Assembly (NCBI RefSeq): GCF_001423695.1 | Contig: NZ_LMOZ01000003.1 | Span: 868,070-932,069, forward strand | Direction: 5' to 3' | Length of the DNA stretch: 64,000 nucleotides | DNA from: Leifsonia sp. Leaf336 | GTDB lineage: Bacteria; Actinomycetota; Actinomycetes; Actinomycetales; Microbacteriaceae | Shown: piece after piece, positions 17,478 to 27,145 of the stretch | How positions within the stretch are numbered: position 1 is the first letter of the stretch | How the letters are laid out: each line of letters begins with the position of its first letter | The notes under the pieces: generated by a model | Told to the model about the DNA's origin: nothing | The model's input: only the letters and a program-made list of their open reading frames with translations | Databases searched by the model: none | Made by a program: the position numbers and the translations under genes

Positions 17478-17543
17478 AACGAGTGCGACTCTCTGATATC
17501 CAGAGTAGGAGAAGCTGAAGTTCTACCATTGAACTACACTCGC
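17478..17543 (-). tRNA. Degenerate tRNA-Gly-like sequence, possible attachment site
   Basis: On the minus strand the first 32 or so bases read as tRNA-Gly: acceptor GCGAGTG, D arm GTTC-AATGGTA-GAAC and the start of the anticodon arm TTCAGCTTC. After that the sequence no longer fits: there is no matching anticodon stem and no TTCRA T loop. The acceptor partner CACTCGT is nevertheless present at 17479-17485 and a terminator follows. At about 66 bases it is roughly six bases too short. Loss of match within the anticodon loop, next to an integrase gene, suggests a recombination scar. A functional tRNA is unlikely. Confidence 0.4.
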
Positions 17544-17719
17544 GCGGCCCGGAATCCCAGATAAACACTGGGAAGTAAGGCTGCGGCCCAGACTACCCGG
17601 TCAATGGTTTTTGGCCAAACCCACCGCTGACTCACCGCTCTCGGACACGCGCGCACGTGTCTTCCTCGAGGCGACCAGGCGCGCTCGAAGCTCAGCCGTG
17701 CTCCCCTGAGCAAACCTGC

Positions 17720-18058
17720 TCAATCGTCTCGCGACGGGCGCTCGAGCTGTTGCACGTCCCAGTAGACGCAGGCGACGAGCGATTGCGCGGGGCATGTTGC
17801 CGCGCCAGTGCTGTCGGGAGCCGCGATGCGGTCGAACTCGCCACGCGCCTTGTTCATCAGTGCCGTGAACTCGGCTTCGGTCACCACGCACTTATCGGCG
17901 GTCAGCCATTCGCGGAGCAGGCTCTCCACGTCCTGGTGATAGACACGCGAGTCGGCCCAGACTCGCTGGACGATGCCGGCGATCTGGTCCTCCCTGGGCG
18001 CTGTTCCCGCGCCGTCCATCACAGGGAAGTGAGCCTCCTTGTGCTTCTTCGTGTTCAT
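17720..18058 (-). CDS. Hypothetical protein, 112 aa
   Basis: Unrecognised. Charged N-terminus MNTKKHKEAHFPVMDG, then a probably helical segment EDQIAGIVQRVWADSRVYH (residues about 23-41) and AEFTALMNKARGEFDRIAA near 70. No membrane segment and no metal motif. ATG 18058 follows GGGAGGAGTAAGCG, which overlaps the end of the GNAT gene, so the two are co-transcribed with only three bases between. It is the last gene of the minus-strand run that starts with the TetR gene at 20278. The 340 bases beyond it toward the integrase hold only the terminator and tRNA-like sequence. Confidence 0.6.
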   Translation of the reverse strand: MNTKKHKEAHFPVMDGAGTAPREDQIAGIVQRVWADSRVYHQDVESLLREWLTADKCVVTEAEFTALMNKARGEFDRIAAPDSTGAATCPAQSLVACVYWDVQQLERPSRDD

Positions 18059-18061
18059 CGC

Positions 18062-18502
18062 TTACTCCTCCCGCCGGGCATTTCGCCTTCCCGGGAGGTC
18101 GGCGTCGATCAGGTCGGCGTACTCCGGGTTGTGGTCGATGAAGGCCCAGACGATCGGGCACAGGATCGTGACGGTGACGCGGCGCGTGCGCACGTCATCG
18201 AGGACCCGCCGGATCAGTTCGGTGGCGACGCCCTGCCCGCGGTACTCGGGGTACACCGCCGCCGCGATGAGGACCAGCCGGTTCTCGGAGGCGACCTCGT
18301 AGGTCAGGCCGCCGATCACGGTGTCACCGGAGATCGCCTCGTAGGTGGAGGTCGTGTCGTTGTCGGTGACGAAGAAGGTGATGGTGGGGTCGTGGTCGCC
18401 GGTGTTCACCTCCTCGATGAGCACGACCTGATCCTGGGTGAGCGTGCCGACGCCGTCGGGGTAGCCGGCCTCGTCGGGATATTCGAAGTCTGAAGTGGTC
18501 AT
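18062..18502 (-). CDS. GNAT-family N-acetyltransferase
   Basis: 146 residues. The acetyl-CoA binding motif A is YPEYRGQGVATELIRRVLDD (residues about 91-110), followed by a strand and CPIVWAFIDHNPEY, which resembles the short YjdJ-like GNAT proteins that act on small or protein amines. The acidic N-terminus (residues 1-40) is longer than the minimal fold. ATG 18502 follows ACGAGGAGGAACCGACC, a strong ribosome binding site. It lies 30 bases after the quinone-oxidoreductase-like gene and is read in the same direction. Substrate unknown. Confidence 0.82.
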   Translation of the reverse strand: MTTSDFEYPDEAGYPDGVGTLTQDQVVLIEEVNTGDHDPTITFFVTDNDTTSTYEAISGDTVIGGLTYEVASENRLVLIAAAVYPEYRGQGVATELIRRVLDDVRTRRVTVTILCPIVWAFIDHNPEYADLIDADLPGRRNARREE

Positions 18503-18532
18503 GGTCGGTTCCTCCTCGTGTTCGGTCGTGCG

Positions 18533-19450
18533 TCAGGGGCGGATGCTGATGACGGTCTTGCCTTTGCGTCGCCCGCTCGGGTTGAGTGCGGCGATGGCGT
18601 CGTCGAGCGGGGCGATGTCGTCGATGTTGGTGCGCAGCCGGCCGTCGCGGACGCGCTGGACGATCTCGGTGAGCTGCGAGGGCACCGACTCGACGACGAA
18701 GTCGACGGACAGGCCGTCTTCCGGGCGCACGCCGCCCAGGCCGGTGATGGCGACGAGCGTGCCGCCGGCACGAATCAGGCGTGCGGACTTCTCCTGGATA
18801 GCTCCGCCGATGACGTCGAACACCAGGTCGACACGGCCGAGGTCGTCGAGGTCGTCGCTCTCGAGATCGACGAACTCGTGCGCTCCGTAGTCGAGCGCCT
18901 TCTCGCGGTCGGCGGCGCGTCCGGTGCCGATCACGTACGCGCCAGCCTCCCGGGCGAGCTGCGTCACCATCGTGCCCACCGCGCCCGCGGCCCCGTGCGC
19001 GAGGACGGTCTGGCCGGATCGGAGGCGCCCGTGCTGGAACAGGCCCTGCCAGGCCGTGAGGCCGGAGATCGGGAGGCTTGCTCCGACGGTGAAGTCGACG
19101 TCACCCGGCAGTGGCGCGAGGTTGCGGGACTCGACGGCCACGAATTCGGCGAGGGTCCCGTCGCGGTGCCAGTCGGTGATGCCGAAGACGCGCTGTCCGA
19201 CGCTCAGCCCGGTGGTGCCGTAGCCGAGGGCGGCCACCACCCCGGCGACGTCGTGGCCGAGGATCGACGGGGACTTGTCGCGACCGGCGCGGTCAACCCA
19301 GGTGGACGGCCAGTCGACCTCGGTCGGGACGTACGCCGCCGCATGCACCCGCACGAGGACATCGTTGATCGCGGGCGCGGGCTCCGGGCGATCCATCAGT
19401 CTCATCCCGGCGGCCCCTTCGGCCCGATCGGTCACCACCACAGCCTTCAC
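18533..19450 (-). CDS. NADP-dependent zinc-independent MDR oxidoreductase (quinone oxidoreductase-like)
   Basis: 305 residues of the medium-chain dehydrogenase/reductase family without the structural-zinc cysteines. ILGHDVAGVVAALG near residue 60 and the Rossmann loop VLAHGAAGAVGTMVTQLA near 140 (AAGAVG) are clear, so a quinone or enone reductase role is likely. GTG 19450 is chosen because GGGAGGTGCCTC precedes it. The adjacent TetR gene upstream and three related dyads in the 200-bp gap before it suggest induction by an electrophile, a common pattern for TetR/MDR pairs (inference). Confidence 0.87.
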   Translation of the reverse strand: MKAVVVTDRAEGAAGMRLMDRPEPAPAINDVLVRVHAAAYVPTEVDWPSTWVDRAGRDKSPSILGHDVAGVVAALGYGTTGLSVGQRVFGITDWHRDGTLAEFVAVESRNLAPLPGDVDFTVGASLPISGLTAWQGLFQHGRLRSGQTVLAHGAAGAVGTMVTQLAREAGAYVIGTGRAADREKALDYGAHEFVDLESDDLDDLGRVDLVFDVIGGAIQEKSARLIRAGGTLVAITGLGGVRPEDGLSVDFVVESVPSQLTEIVQRVRDGRLRTNIDDIAPLDDAIAALNPSGRRKGKTVISIRP

Positions 19451-19521
19451 GAGGCACCTCCCTTGCATCAGCGGCCGCCGCGGCGGCTGCCTCCATCAGA
19501 CTCGGACTTCTGGCCGGATCA

Positions 19522-19622
19522 GGACTATCGTAGTCACAAACGGAACTATTTGGTCCACTCTATTGGCTCTGTATTACCCTGATTGCGGTGAAGCGCTAGC
19601 GGGATTATGGACTAAAAAGTCC
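19522..19622. promoter_or_regulatory. Three related dyads, putative TetR operators
   Basis: GACTA-TCG-TAGTC at 19523-19535, GGAACTATTTGGTCC at 19542-19556 (imperfect) and GGACT-AAAA-AGTCC at 19609-19622. All share the half-site GGACTA/TAGTCC. The first two have centres 20 bp apart. They lie between the TetR gene and the oxidoreductase gene in AT-rich sequence unlike its surroundings. The last copy, near the end of the TetR gene, could instead act as a weak terminator. Confidence 0.5.
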
Positions 19623-19651
19623 CCTCAAGAAGCAACCCAACGAGGAGGTCG

Positions 19652-20278
19652 TCAGCCGGCCGACAAGCTCTCTAGGTGCGTCAGTGCCATGTCGATCGAC
19701 GTCGCCATCGGCGTGACGTCCCTGGCGGTCTGCGCCAGCAGGTATCCGCCCTGCACCGCACCGAGCAGTCCGGTCGCGAGCTCATCGACGCGGGCATCGG
19801 GCGGAAGGGTGCCGTTCTCCTGGAGCCGACGGATCGTCCCGGCCAGAAGGTCCTTCCACTCGGCGAACAGCGCCAGGAGCGCCCGGCGGGCGATGTCATC
19901 GTTGTCGGCGACCTCGGAGGCGAACGAGCCAAGCGCGCAGCCGTAGGCGCCGTGGCGCAGGGCATTGTTCTGCACGAGGGCATCCCGCCAGCGGCGGAGC
20001 CCCGCCATCGTCGAGACGCGACCGAGAGCGTTCTGCTCCCGCTGGATCACGCGCTCGCCCATGAGTGCGATGACAGCGCGTACGACCTCGTCCTTGTTCG
20101 CGAAGTGGCGGTAGAGCTGTGACTTGCTGACACCGCTTGCGGCGAGCACGTCGTCGAGGGTCGTCGCACCGACCCCGCGCACATACATTAGGTCGGCCGC
20201 TGCCGTGACGATCCGCTCGCGCGTCTTCGCGCCTCGCGCAGTCAGGCGCGTGGTGGTCGTCTCGGCGGTCGTGGACAC
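19652..20278 (-). CDS. TetR-family transcriptional regulator
   Basis: 208 residues. The TetR N-terminal HTH spans residues about 14-60 (RERIVTAAADLMYVRGV, then TTLDDVLAASGVSKSQLYRH), and FANKDEVVRAVI ends the domain. The C-terminal ligand domain has CALGSFASEVAD, a segment seen in TetR proteins of the AcrR/TetR_C_11-like type controlling oxidoreductases. GTG 20278 has TACCAT six bases before it (20285-20290), so it is probably leaderless. The probable target is the MDR oxidoreductase gene downstream, which shares its direction. Confidence 0.88.
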   Translation of the reverse strand: MSTTAETTTTRLTARGAKTRERIVTAAADLMYVRGVGATTLDDVLAASGVSKSQLYRHFANKDEVVRAVIALMGERVIQREQNALGRVSTMAGLRRWRDALVQNNALRHGAYGCALGSFASEVADNDDIARRALLALFAEWKDLLAGTIRRLQENGTLPPDARVDELATGLLGAVQGGYLLAQTARDVTPMATSIDMALTHLESLSAG

Positions 20279-20354
20279 CCCCTCATGGTACGTCCGGCCT
20301 TCCGGCGATGCTGGTCCATATCGTCGCTTGCCCTCCGGCGCATGATGTGGTTAG

Positions 20355-20370
20355 TTAAGCACATGCTTAA
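20355..20370. promoter_or_regulatory. ArsR operator palindrome overlapping the start codon
   Basis: TTAAGCA-CA-TGCTTAA is a perfect 7-bp inverted repeat; the ATG of the ArsR gene (20363) lies at its centre. The same design occurs at 39223-39238. Bound protein would block both the -10 region and the start site of a leaderless message. Confidence 0.65.
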
Positions 20371-20686
20371 GCATTTGGACGACGTCTTCCACGCGCTGGC
20401 CGACCCGAGCCGGCGACAGATGGTGGAGCGGTTGGGCCGCGGGCCGGCGACGGTCAGCGAGCTCGCCCGCCCGCTTTCGATATCGCTTCCGGCGGTCGTC
20501 CAGCACCTTCAGGTGCTTCAGAGCAGTGGCCTGGTCCAGAGTCGCAAGACGGGGAGGGTGCGCATGTGCCAGCTCAATCGCGACGTGCTCGATGACGCCG
20601 AGTCCTGGTTCGCCGCTCAGCGACGGCAGTGGATCAAGCGCCTGGACAACCTGGGGGAGTTCCTCGACTCCTCCGACGACGAATAG
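20363..20686 (+). CDS. ArsR-family winged-helix regulator
   Basis: 107 residues: MLKHLDDVFHALADPSRRQM at the start, the wHTH core VSELARPLSISLPAVVQHLQ and LQSSGLVQSRKTGRVRMCQL at the wing. No metal-binding cysteine pair is present, so this belongs to the ArsR branch paired with SRPBCC (AHSA1) proteins. ATG 20363 is favoured over in-frame ATGs at 20342 and 20345 because no ribosome binding site precedes any of them and the ATG follows GTTAGT by seven bases, fitting a leaderless transcript. It begins an operon with SRPBCC and VOC genes. Confidence 0.88.
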   Translation: MLKHLDDVFHALADPSRRQMVERLGRGPATVSELARPLSISLPAVVQHLQVLQSSGLVQSRKTGRVRMCQLNRDVLDDAESWFAAQRRQWIKRLDNLGEFLDSSDDE

Positions 20687-20696
20687 GAGAACGGCA

Positions 20697-21176
20697 ATGA
20701 GCAACCGCAGCACGGCACACGACACGATGGTCCTCGAGCGCGTCTACTCCGCCGACGTCGCCCGGGTCTTCGCCGCCTGGTCCGACCCCGCGGCCAAGCG
20801 CAGCTGGTTCACCGGGGAGGGCGGCGACGGCGAGTACTCGCTCGACTTCCGGGTCGGAGGGCGGGAGTTCTCCCGTGCGGCGCTGCCAGGCGACGGCGAC
20901 GTGTACACCTACGACGCCGTCTTCCACGACATCGTTCCGGGCCAGCGCATCGTCTACACGAACCACATGCTCCGCAACGACGACCGTATCTCCGTGTCGC
21001 TGACCTCGGTCGAGTTCGCGCCCGATCCGGCGGGAACCCGCTTGACCCTCACCGAACACGGCGTCTACCTCGACGACCTGGACCGTCCGGAGTATCGCGA
21101 GCAGGGCATCGCCGAGCAGCTGAGGGCGCTCGCCGCCGCCCTCGACGCGGTCCCGTCACTGGAGAGTGGGAAGTGA
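20697..21176 (+). CDS. SRPBCC (AHSA1-like) domain protein
   Basis: 159 residues of the START/Bet v1-like AHSA1 family: VLERVYSADVARVFAAWSDP at the start, SWFTGEGGDGEYSLDFRVGG near residue 40, and the closing LTLTEHGVYLDDLD strand-helix region. Such proteins form a hydrophobic cavity; members next to ArsR genes are often small-molecule binding proteins of unknown ligand. It follows the ArsR gene by ten bases with GGAGAACGGCA before ATG 20697, and its stop overlaps the GTG of the VOC gene. Confidence 0.85.
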   Translation: MSNRSTAHDTMVLERVYSADVARVFAAWSDPAAKRSWFTGEGGDGEYSLDFRVGGREFSRAALPGDGDVYTYDAVFHDIVPGQRIVYTNHMLRNDDRISVSLTSVEFAPDPAGTRLTLTEHGVYLDDLDRPEYREQGIAEQLRALAAALDAVPSLESGK

Positions 21177-21544
21177 CGGTCACCACGAGGGTGCTGAGCG
21201 TGACGGTGCCCGTCCCGGATCAGGATCGGGCACTCGCGTTCTACCGCGATGTGCTCGGTTTCGACGTCCGGTATGACGGCGAGCCGTGGCCGGGTGCGCG
21301 CCTGGTCGAAGTCGTGCCGCCAGGATCCCCGGTCGGCATCGTCCTCCTCCCGGCCGACGGCGATATTCCGGTGGCCGTGCGTCTGGGCACACCCGACGCC
21401 GCGGCGGCGTTCGCCCGGGTCGACGAGGCTGGTGTCGACCTCTACAACGACGCGCCGCTGACCGTCGGCGACGGCTCCCCGATGTTCTTCTTCGACGACC
21501 CGTTCGGCAACGGGCTCGTCTTCATCGAAGAGAACGCGGAGTAG
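21173..21544 (+). CDS. VOC-family protein (glyoxalase/dioxygenase fold)
   Basis: 123 residues, two beta-alpha-beta-beta-beta modules: VPVPDQDRALAFYRDVLGFD and a second half ending SPMFFFDDPFGNGLVFIEE, which contains the typical DPFGN turn. His-type metal ligands of true glyoxalases are not obvious, so binding or resistance roles are as likely as catalysis. It is the third gene of the ArsR-SRPBCC-VOC operon, with GTG 21173 overlapping the upstream TGA (GTGA). Confidence 0.85.
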   Translation: MTVTTRVLSVTVPVPDQDRALAFYRDVLGFDVRYDGEPWPGARLVEVVPPGSPVGIVLLPADGDIPVAVRLGTPDAAAAFARVDEAGVDLYNDAPLTVGDGSPMFFFDDPFGNGLVFIEENAE

Positions 21545-21623
21545 ATCGCGACCGCAGCCGTATCGGTGATCACGACGCGGCGTCGAGAACCGTCCGGCGG
21601 GATCGCGGTCGGAGTTCGCCCCG

Positions 21624-22142
21624 TCAGTGGCGTTCGAGGGCGCGCGCGGCCTCGTCGGGCAGTGCGTCGTAGACCTCGGCCCACTCCGCTTCGTACCCGA
21701 CCGGGTCGATGAGCCCCGACCTGCGTCGCGCTTCCAGATCCGTGAGGCGGGATGCGGCCACCCGGAGGAGGTGGACGTTGCCGTATTCCCGGACCTCGCC
21801 CCCGACGTACTCCGAGGCGACCGTCACGACGCGGCACCGTTCGCGAAGCTCACGGGTGAGCCGTGCGATGACCAGGAAGCCGGCGACGTAGCCGGCCAGC
21901 ACGGTCGCCAGGCTCAGAACCGGACCCTCGTCGCTGAGGAGGACGAGCGCGAACAGGCAGAGGATCCCTCCGCCGACCGGCCAGGTGTGGCTCAGGTGGA
22001 GCAGGCGTCGCTGGCCGGGGGTGATTCCGGGCGGGTACACCGTCAGCCGGACCCGCTGCCAGATGCCCCGGCTCGCCGGGGACACGTCGAGGGTGCCCCA
22101 GGGCGTGCGTCCCTCGAGGAGGCGCCGCAGGAACTCGTTCAT
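21624..22142 (-). CDS. Conserved hypothetical membrane protein (DUF6611-like)
   Basis: 172 residues from ATG 22142 (190 if the upstream ATG 22196 is used). It starts MNEFLRRLLEGRTPWGTLDV, has two membrane segments (about residues 55-72 and 75-92 around LCLFALVLLSDEGPVLSLA and VLAGYVAGFLVIA) and a soluble tail ending DALPDEAARALERH. The conserved TPWGTLDVSPASRGIWQR start recalls an actinobacterial family I know as DUF6611; function unknown. The shorter start is preferred because the conserved block begins there. It is convergent with the VOC gene, 80 bases away. Confidence 0.65.
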   Translation of the reverse strand: MNEFLRRLLEGRTPWGTLDVSPASRGIWQRVRLTVYPPGITPGQRRLLHLSHTWPVGGGILCLFALVLLSDEGPVLSLATVLAGYVAGFLVIARLTRELRERCRVVTVASEYVGGEVREYGNVHLLRVAASRLTDLEARRRSGLIDPVGYEAEWAEVYDALPDEAARALERH

Positions 22143-22245
22143 GCGTCCAGGATGCGCCCGGGTCACGCGCGTGAATCCGATCCTTGCGATGTCCATACGC
22201 GAACAGCCGCGAAGCTAACGCATTCCTCGCAGTGAGGCATCGTCG

Positions 22246-22803
22246 TCATCGGCCGCACACCGTCGGAGCCCAGGAGGACGAGGGGCCTTCATCGTCGAGG
22301 TGCCGGCGATCGGGGTCGATTTCGCGCAGCAGGGCCACGCCCCTGCACGGAGCGACGAGCAGGTCACCGACCCGAAGATCCGACACCAGCTCCTCCACCA
22401 GGTAGGTCGGCGCGGTCCGTCCCGCCGTGTGGATTCGCGCGCGTGCGTCGCAGGCGGTGGAGACCCGGCCGATCATCCGAACCTCGTCCACGACCACAGT
22501 GCCGGCGAAGCGCGCGTCGATCCACACATCGAGTGAGCCGTCCGGCGCCGTGCTCACCTCGAGCACCCGGGCGACGATGACGGAGGCGAGCTCGTCGGGA
22601 GACGGCATCCCGCCGGTGCCCGGAACGACCGCGGCGGCGGTGTGGACGCACGGCGTTCCGCACCAGTCGGCCAACCTGGTCAGCGAGACACCCGCCACCG
22701 TGACATCGGCGAGCGTCGTGGTGGTGAACTCGGGCCAGAGATCCCTGCCGATCGGATCGGGGACGGATGCGCGCAGGCTCGGGATGATGTGGGTGAGTGT
22801 CAT
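22246..22803 (-). CDS. Hypothetical protein, 185 aa
   Basis: Not recognised. It is soluble and rich in beta-type sequence, with VTVAGVSLTRLADWCGTPCV near residue 34 (two cysteines four apart), VVPGTGGMPSPDELASVIVA and a late VEELVSDLRVGDLLVAPCRG stretch. The DLRVGDLLVAPC segment looks like a small beta-barrel. There is no signal peptide. ATG 22803 lies eight bases after TAGAAC, consistent with a short leader. The region upstream carries CGTTAGSG-like sites shared with the divergent kdp locus, so a shared regulator is possible but not shown. Confidence 0.6.
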   Translation of the reverse strand: MTLTHIIPSLRASVPDPIGRDLWPEFTTTTLADVTVAGVSLTRLADWCGTPCVHTAAAVVPGTGGMPSPDELASVIVARVLEVSTAPDGSLDVWIDARFAGTVVVDEVRMIGRVSTACDARARIHTAGRTAPTYLVEELVSDLRVGDLLVAPCRGVALLREIDPDRRHLDDEGPSSSWAPTVCGR

Positions 22804-23120
22804 AGTCGACGGTTCTACGCCGCCGCCGGCACGAAGGATGCGGCCCTAACGGAACCTCCACGCCGGAACGCCGGACGCTAACGATTCACGCATGGCGCGC
22901 AAACGGCCCGCGCACACCCGGCGACCGGCCTCATCCGGTTCGCGATCACGGCCTGTCGGAGGGAAAGCGTTAGGACTTCCGTCTGGGGCGTAGTGATTGC
23001 GTTAGGACGCCGTTCCGGCTCGATTCCGTCCACTTATATGGGTCCGTGGTTCTGGCAGAGCGCCAGATCCCGTCGCTCCGCCGGCCCTGGCGGGGCGAGT
23101 GACCCGGATGGAGAAGTTCC
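22804..23120. promoter_or_regulatory. kdp upstream region with repeated CGTTAGG motif
   Basis: No gene is seen in these 317 bases. The 10-mer GCGTTAGGAC occurs twice (22967-22976 and 22999-23008), 32 bases apart and in kdp orientation. Two related sites in the opposite orientation (CCTAACG near 22846, GCTAACG near 22875) face the gene at 22803. TTATAT at 23034-23039 is a candidate -10 for kdp. Binding by KdpE would be a reasonable guess for the repeats but is unproven. Confidence 0.4.
23051..23097 (+). promoter_or_regulatory. Two-hairpin leader before the kdp genes
   Basis: Hairpin 1 is TCTGGC-AGAGC-GCCAGA (23051-23067). Hairpin 2 is CGCTCCGCC-GGCCCT-GGCGGGGCG (23074-23097), nine pairs with one G-U. 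Both lie between the proposed -10 and the ribosome binding site at 23110-23113. No U run follows, so they are not a classical terminator. They do not match a riboswitch consensus I know. Confidence 0.4.
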
Positions 23121-23204
23121 GTGTTGGACCTCATTTGCGTTGTGGGGATTCTCGCGCTCGGCGCGATCGTCGCCCTGGTGGGACGAGGGGTGGAGAAGCT
23201 GTGA
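23121..23204 (+). CDS. Small membrane protein upstream of kdpF, 27 aa
   Basis: The frame reads [20 protein letters not shown] then GRGVEKL, one predicted membrane helix with a short basic tail. GGAG at 23110-23113 is seven bases before GTG 23121. Its TGA overlaps the GTG of kdpF as GTGA, the same coupling seen elsewhere in this window. It could be a second KdpF-like stabilising peptide or a leader peptide coupling translation to kdpF. I know of no named family for it. Confidence 0.6.
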   Translation: MLDLICVVGILALGAIVALVGRGVEKL

Positions 23205-23290
23205 TCTTCTTCAACCTGCTGGCGGCCGTGCTGGCCGTCGCCTCGATCGTGTACCTCGTGTACGCCCTGCTGAAGCCGGAGAAGTTCTAG
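23201..23290 (+). CDS. kdpF: KdpF, small subunit of the K+-transporting P-type ATPase
   Basis: 29 residues: [20 protein letters not shown] then ALLKPEKF. One membrane helix and the C-terminal LLKPEKF are the KdpF signature; the protein stabilises the KdpABC complex. GTG 23201 overlaps the preceding small ORF's stop. Its TAG shares one base with the GTG of kdpA (23290). The proximity and order before kdpA leave little doubt despite the short length. Confidence 0.9.
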   Translation: MIFFNLLAAVLAVASIVYLVYALLKPEKF

Positions 23291-24966
23291 TGTTGACGTT
23301 CTGGCTGTTCGTGGCCTTCCTCGCCACGCTCATTCTTCTTCTCGGCCTCTCGTACCGCCCGCTGGGCGACTACATGGCCGCGACGTTCACCACGCGCAAA
23401 GACCTCAGGGTCGAGCGGTGGTTCTACCGGATCATCGGCGTCGACTCCCGGGTCGAGCAGAGCTGGCCGGTCTACCTGCGCAGCGTGCTCGCGTTCTCGA
23501 TCCTCGGCGTGCTGCTGGTCTATGTGCTGCAGCGTGCGCAGGCGATCCTCCCCTACTCGCTCGGACTGCCCGCCGTTCCGGAAGGGCTGTCGTTCAACAC
23601 GGCGATCTCGTTCGTGACCAACACCAACTGGCAGTCGTACTCGCCGGAGGTCACCCTCGGCTACACGGTGCAGATCGCGGGGCTGGCGGTGCAGAACTTC
23701 CTCTCTGCCGCGGTCGGAATCGCCGTCGCCATCACCCTGGTCAGGGGCTTCGCCGCGCATCGCTCCGGCACGATCGGCAACTTCTGGGTGGACGCCACTC
23801 GCGCCACCCTGCGAATCCTGCTCCCGCTGTCCGTGGTCTTCGCGATCATCCTGATCATCGGAGGCGCGATCCAGAACTTCAACGGGTTCACCAGCGTGAC
23901 CACGCTCACCGGCGGCTCCGCGACGATCCCGGGCGGCCCTGTGGCGTCTCAGGAGGCGATCAAGCTGCTGGGCAACAACGGCGGCGGCTTTTTCAACGTC
24001 AACTCGGCGCACCCGTTCGAGAACCCGACGCCATGGACCAACCTGATCGAGATCTACCTGATGCTCCTCATCCCGTTCTCGCTGCCGCGCACGTTCGGCA
24101 AGATGGTCGGCGACAACCGGCAGGGCTACGCCATCCTGGGCGCGATGTCCACGATATTCATCGTGTCCCTGGTCGCGCTGACCCTGTTCGAACTGCAGGG
24201 CGGCGGCACCGCCACCCAGGCCGCGGGCGCAGCGCTGGAGGGCAAGGAGCAGCGGTTCGGGATCCTCGGATCGACGTTCTTCGGAACCACCAGCACCCTG
24301 ACCTCCACCGGTGCGGTCAACTCGATGCACGACAGCTTCACCCCGCTCGGCGGGATGATGACGATGCTGAACATGATGACCGGCGAGGTCGCCCCCGGCG
24401 GCATCGGCGCCGGTCTCTACGGCATCCTGATCATCGCGATCATCTCGGTGTTCCTCGCCGGTCTGATGGTCGGCCGCACGCCGGAGTACCTCGGCAAGAA
24501 GATCGGGTCCCGCGAGATCAAGCTGGCGAGCCTGTACATCCTGATGACGCCGACGCTCGTTCTGCTCGGCACCGGGCTCAGCTTCGCCATCCCGGCGATC
24601 AAGGACAACATCGAGAAGGTCTCGATCTGGAACCCGGGCCAGCACGGCTTCTCCGAGGTGCTGTACGCCTTCACCTCGGCGGCGAACAACAACGGTTCGG
24701 CGTTCGCGGGCCTCACCGCGAACACCCCGTGGCTGAACGCGGCGCTCGGCACGACCATGTTCCTCGGCCGCTTCCTGCCCATCGTGTTCGTCCTCGCGCT
24801 CGCCGGCTCGCTGGCGGTGCAGGACAAGGTGCCCGCCACGTCCGGAACCCTCCCGACGCATCGACCGCTGTTCGTCGCCTTCGTGGTCGGCGTGGTCGTC
24901 ATCGTCGCCGCACTCACCTATTTCCCCGTTCTCGCGCTGGGTCCCCTGGCGGAAGGGCTTCATTGA
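23290..24966 (+). CDS. kdpA: KdpA, K+-translocating subunit of the Kdp ATPase
   Basis: 558 residues with about ten membrane helices. The four selectivity-filter-like loops are visible, for example VTNTNWQSY near residue 110, GNNGGGFFN near 230, [13 protein letters not shown] near 340 and [12 protein letters not shown] near 467. KdpA belongs to the superfamily of K+ transporters and carries K+ across the membrane. GTG 23290 overlaps the kdpF stop by one base. Encoded on the plus strand in the order F-A-B-C-D-E, all genes close together. Confidence 0.97.
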   Translation: MLTFWLFVAFLATLILLLGLSYRPLGDYMAATFTTRKDLRVERWFYRIIGVDSRVEQSWPVYLRSVLAFSILGVLLVYVLQRAQAILPYSLGLPAVPEGLSFNTAISFVTNTNWQSYSPEVTLGYTVQIAGLAVQNFLSAAVGIAVAITLVRGFAAHRSGTIGNFWVDATRATLRILLPLSVVFAIILIIGGAIQNFNGFTSVTTLTGGSATIPGGPVASQEAIKLLGNNGGGFFNVNSAHPFENPTPWTNLIEIYLMLLIPFSLPRTFGKMVGDNRQGYAILGAMSTIFIVSLVALTLFELQGGGTATQAAGAALEGKEQRFGILGSTFFGTTSTLTSTGAVNSMHDSFTPLGGMMTMLNMMTGEVAPGGIGAGLYGILIIAIISVFLAGLMVGRTPEYLGKKIGSREIKLASLYILMTPTLVLLGTGLSFAIPAIKDNIEKVSIWNPGQHGFSEVLYAFTSAANNNGSAFAGLTANTPWLNAALGTTMFLGRFLPIVFVLALAGSLAVQDKVPATSGTLPTHRPLFVAFVVGVVVIVAALTYFPVLALGPLAEGLH

Positions 24967-24968
24967 TC

Positions 24969-27125
<2,157 letters not shown>

Positions 27126-27145
27126 AAACCAGAACGGAACTCATC

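Noticed and set aside
15468-17490. CGCACTCG near 15469 and on the other strand near 17485, as possible attachment repeats
   Set aside because: Only eight bases and in opposite orientation; attachment sites flanking an element should be direct repeats.
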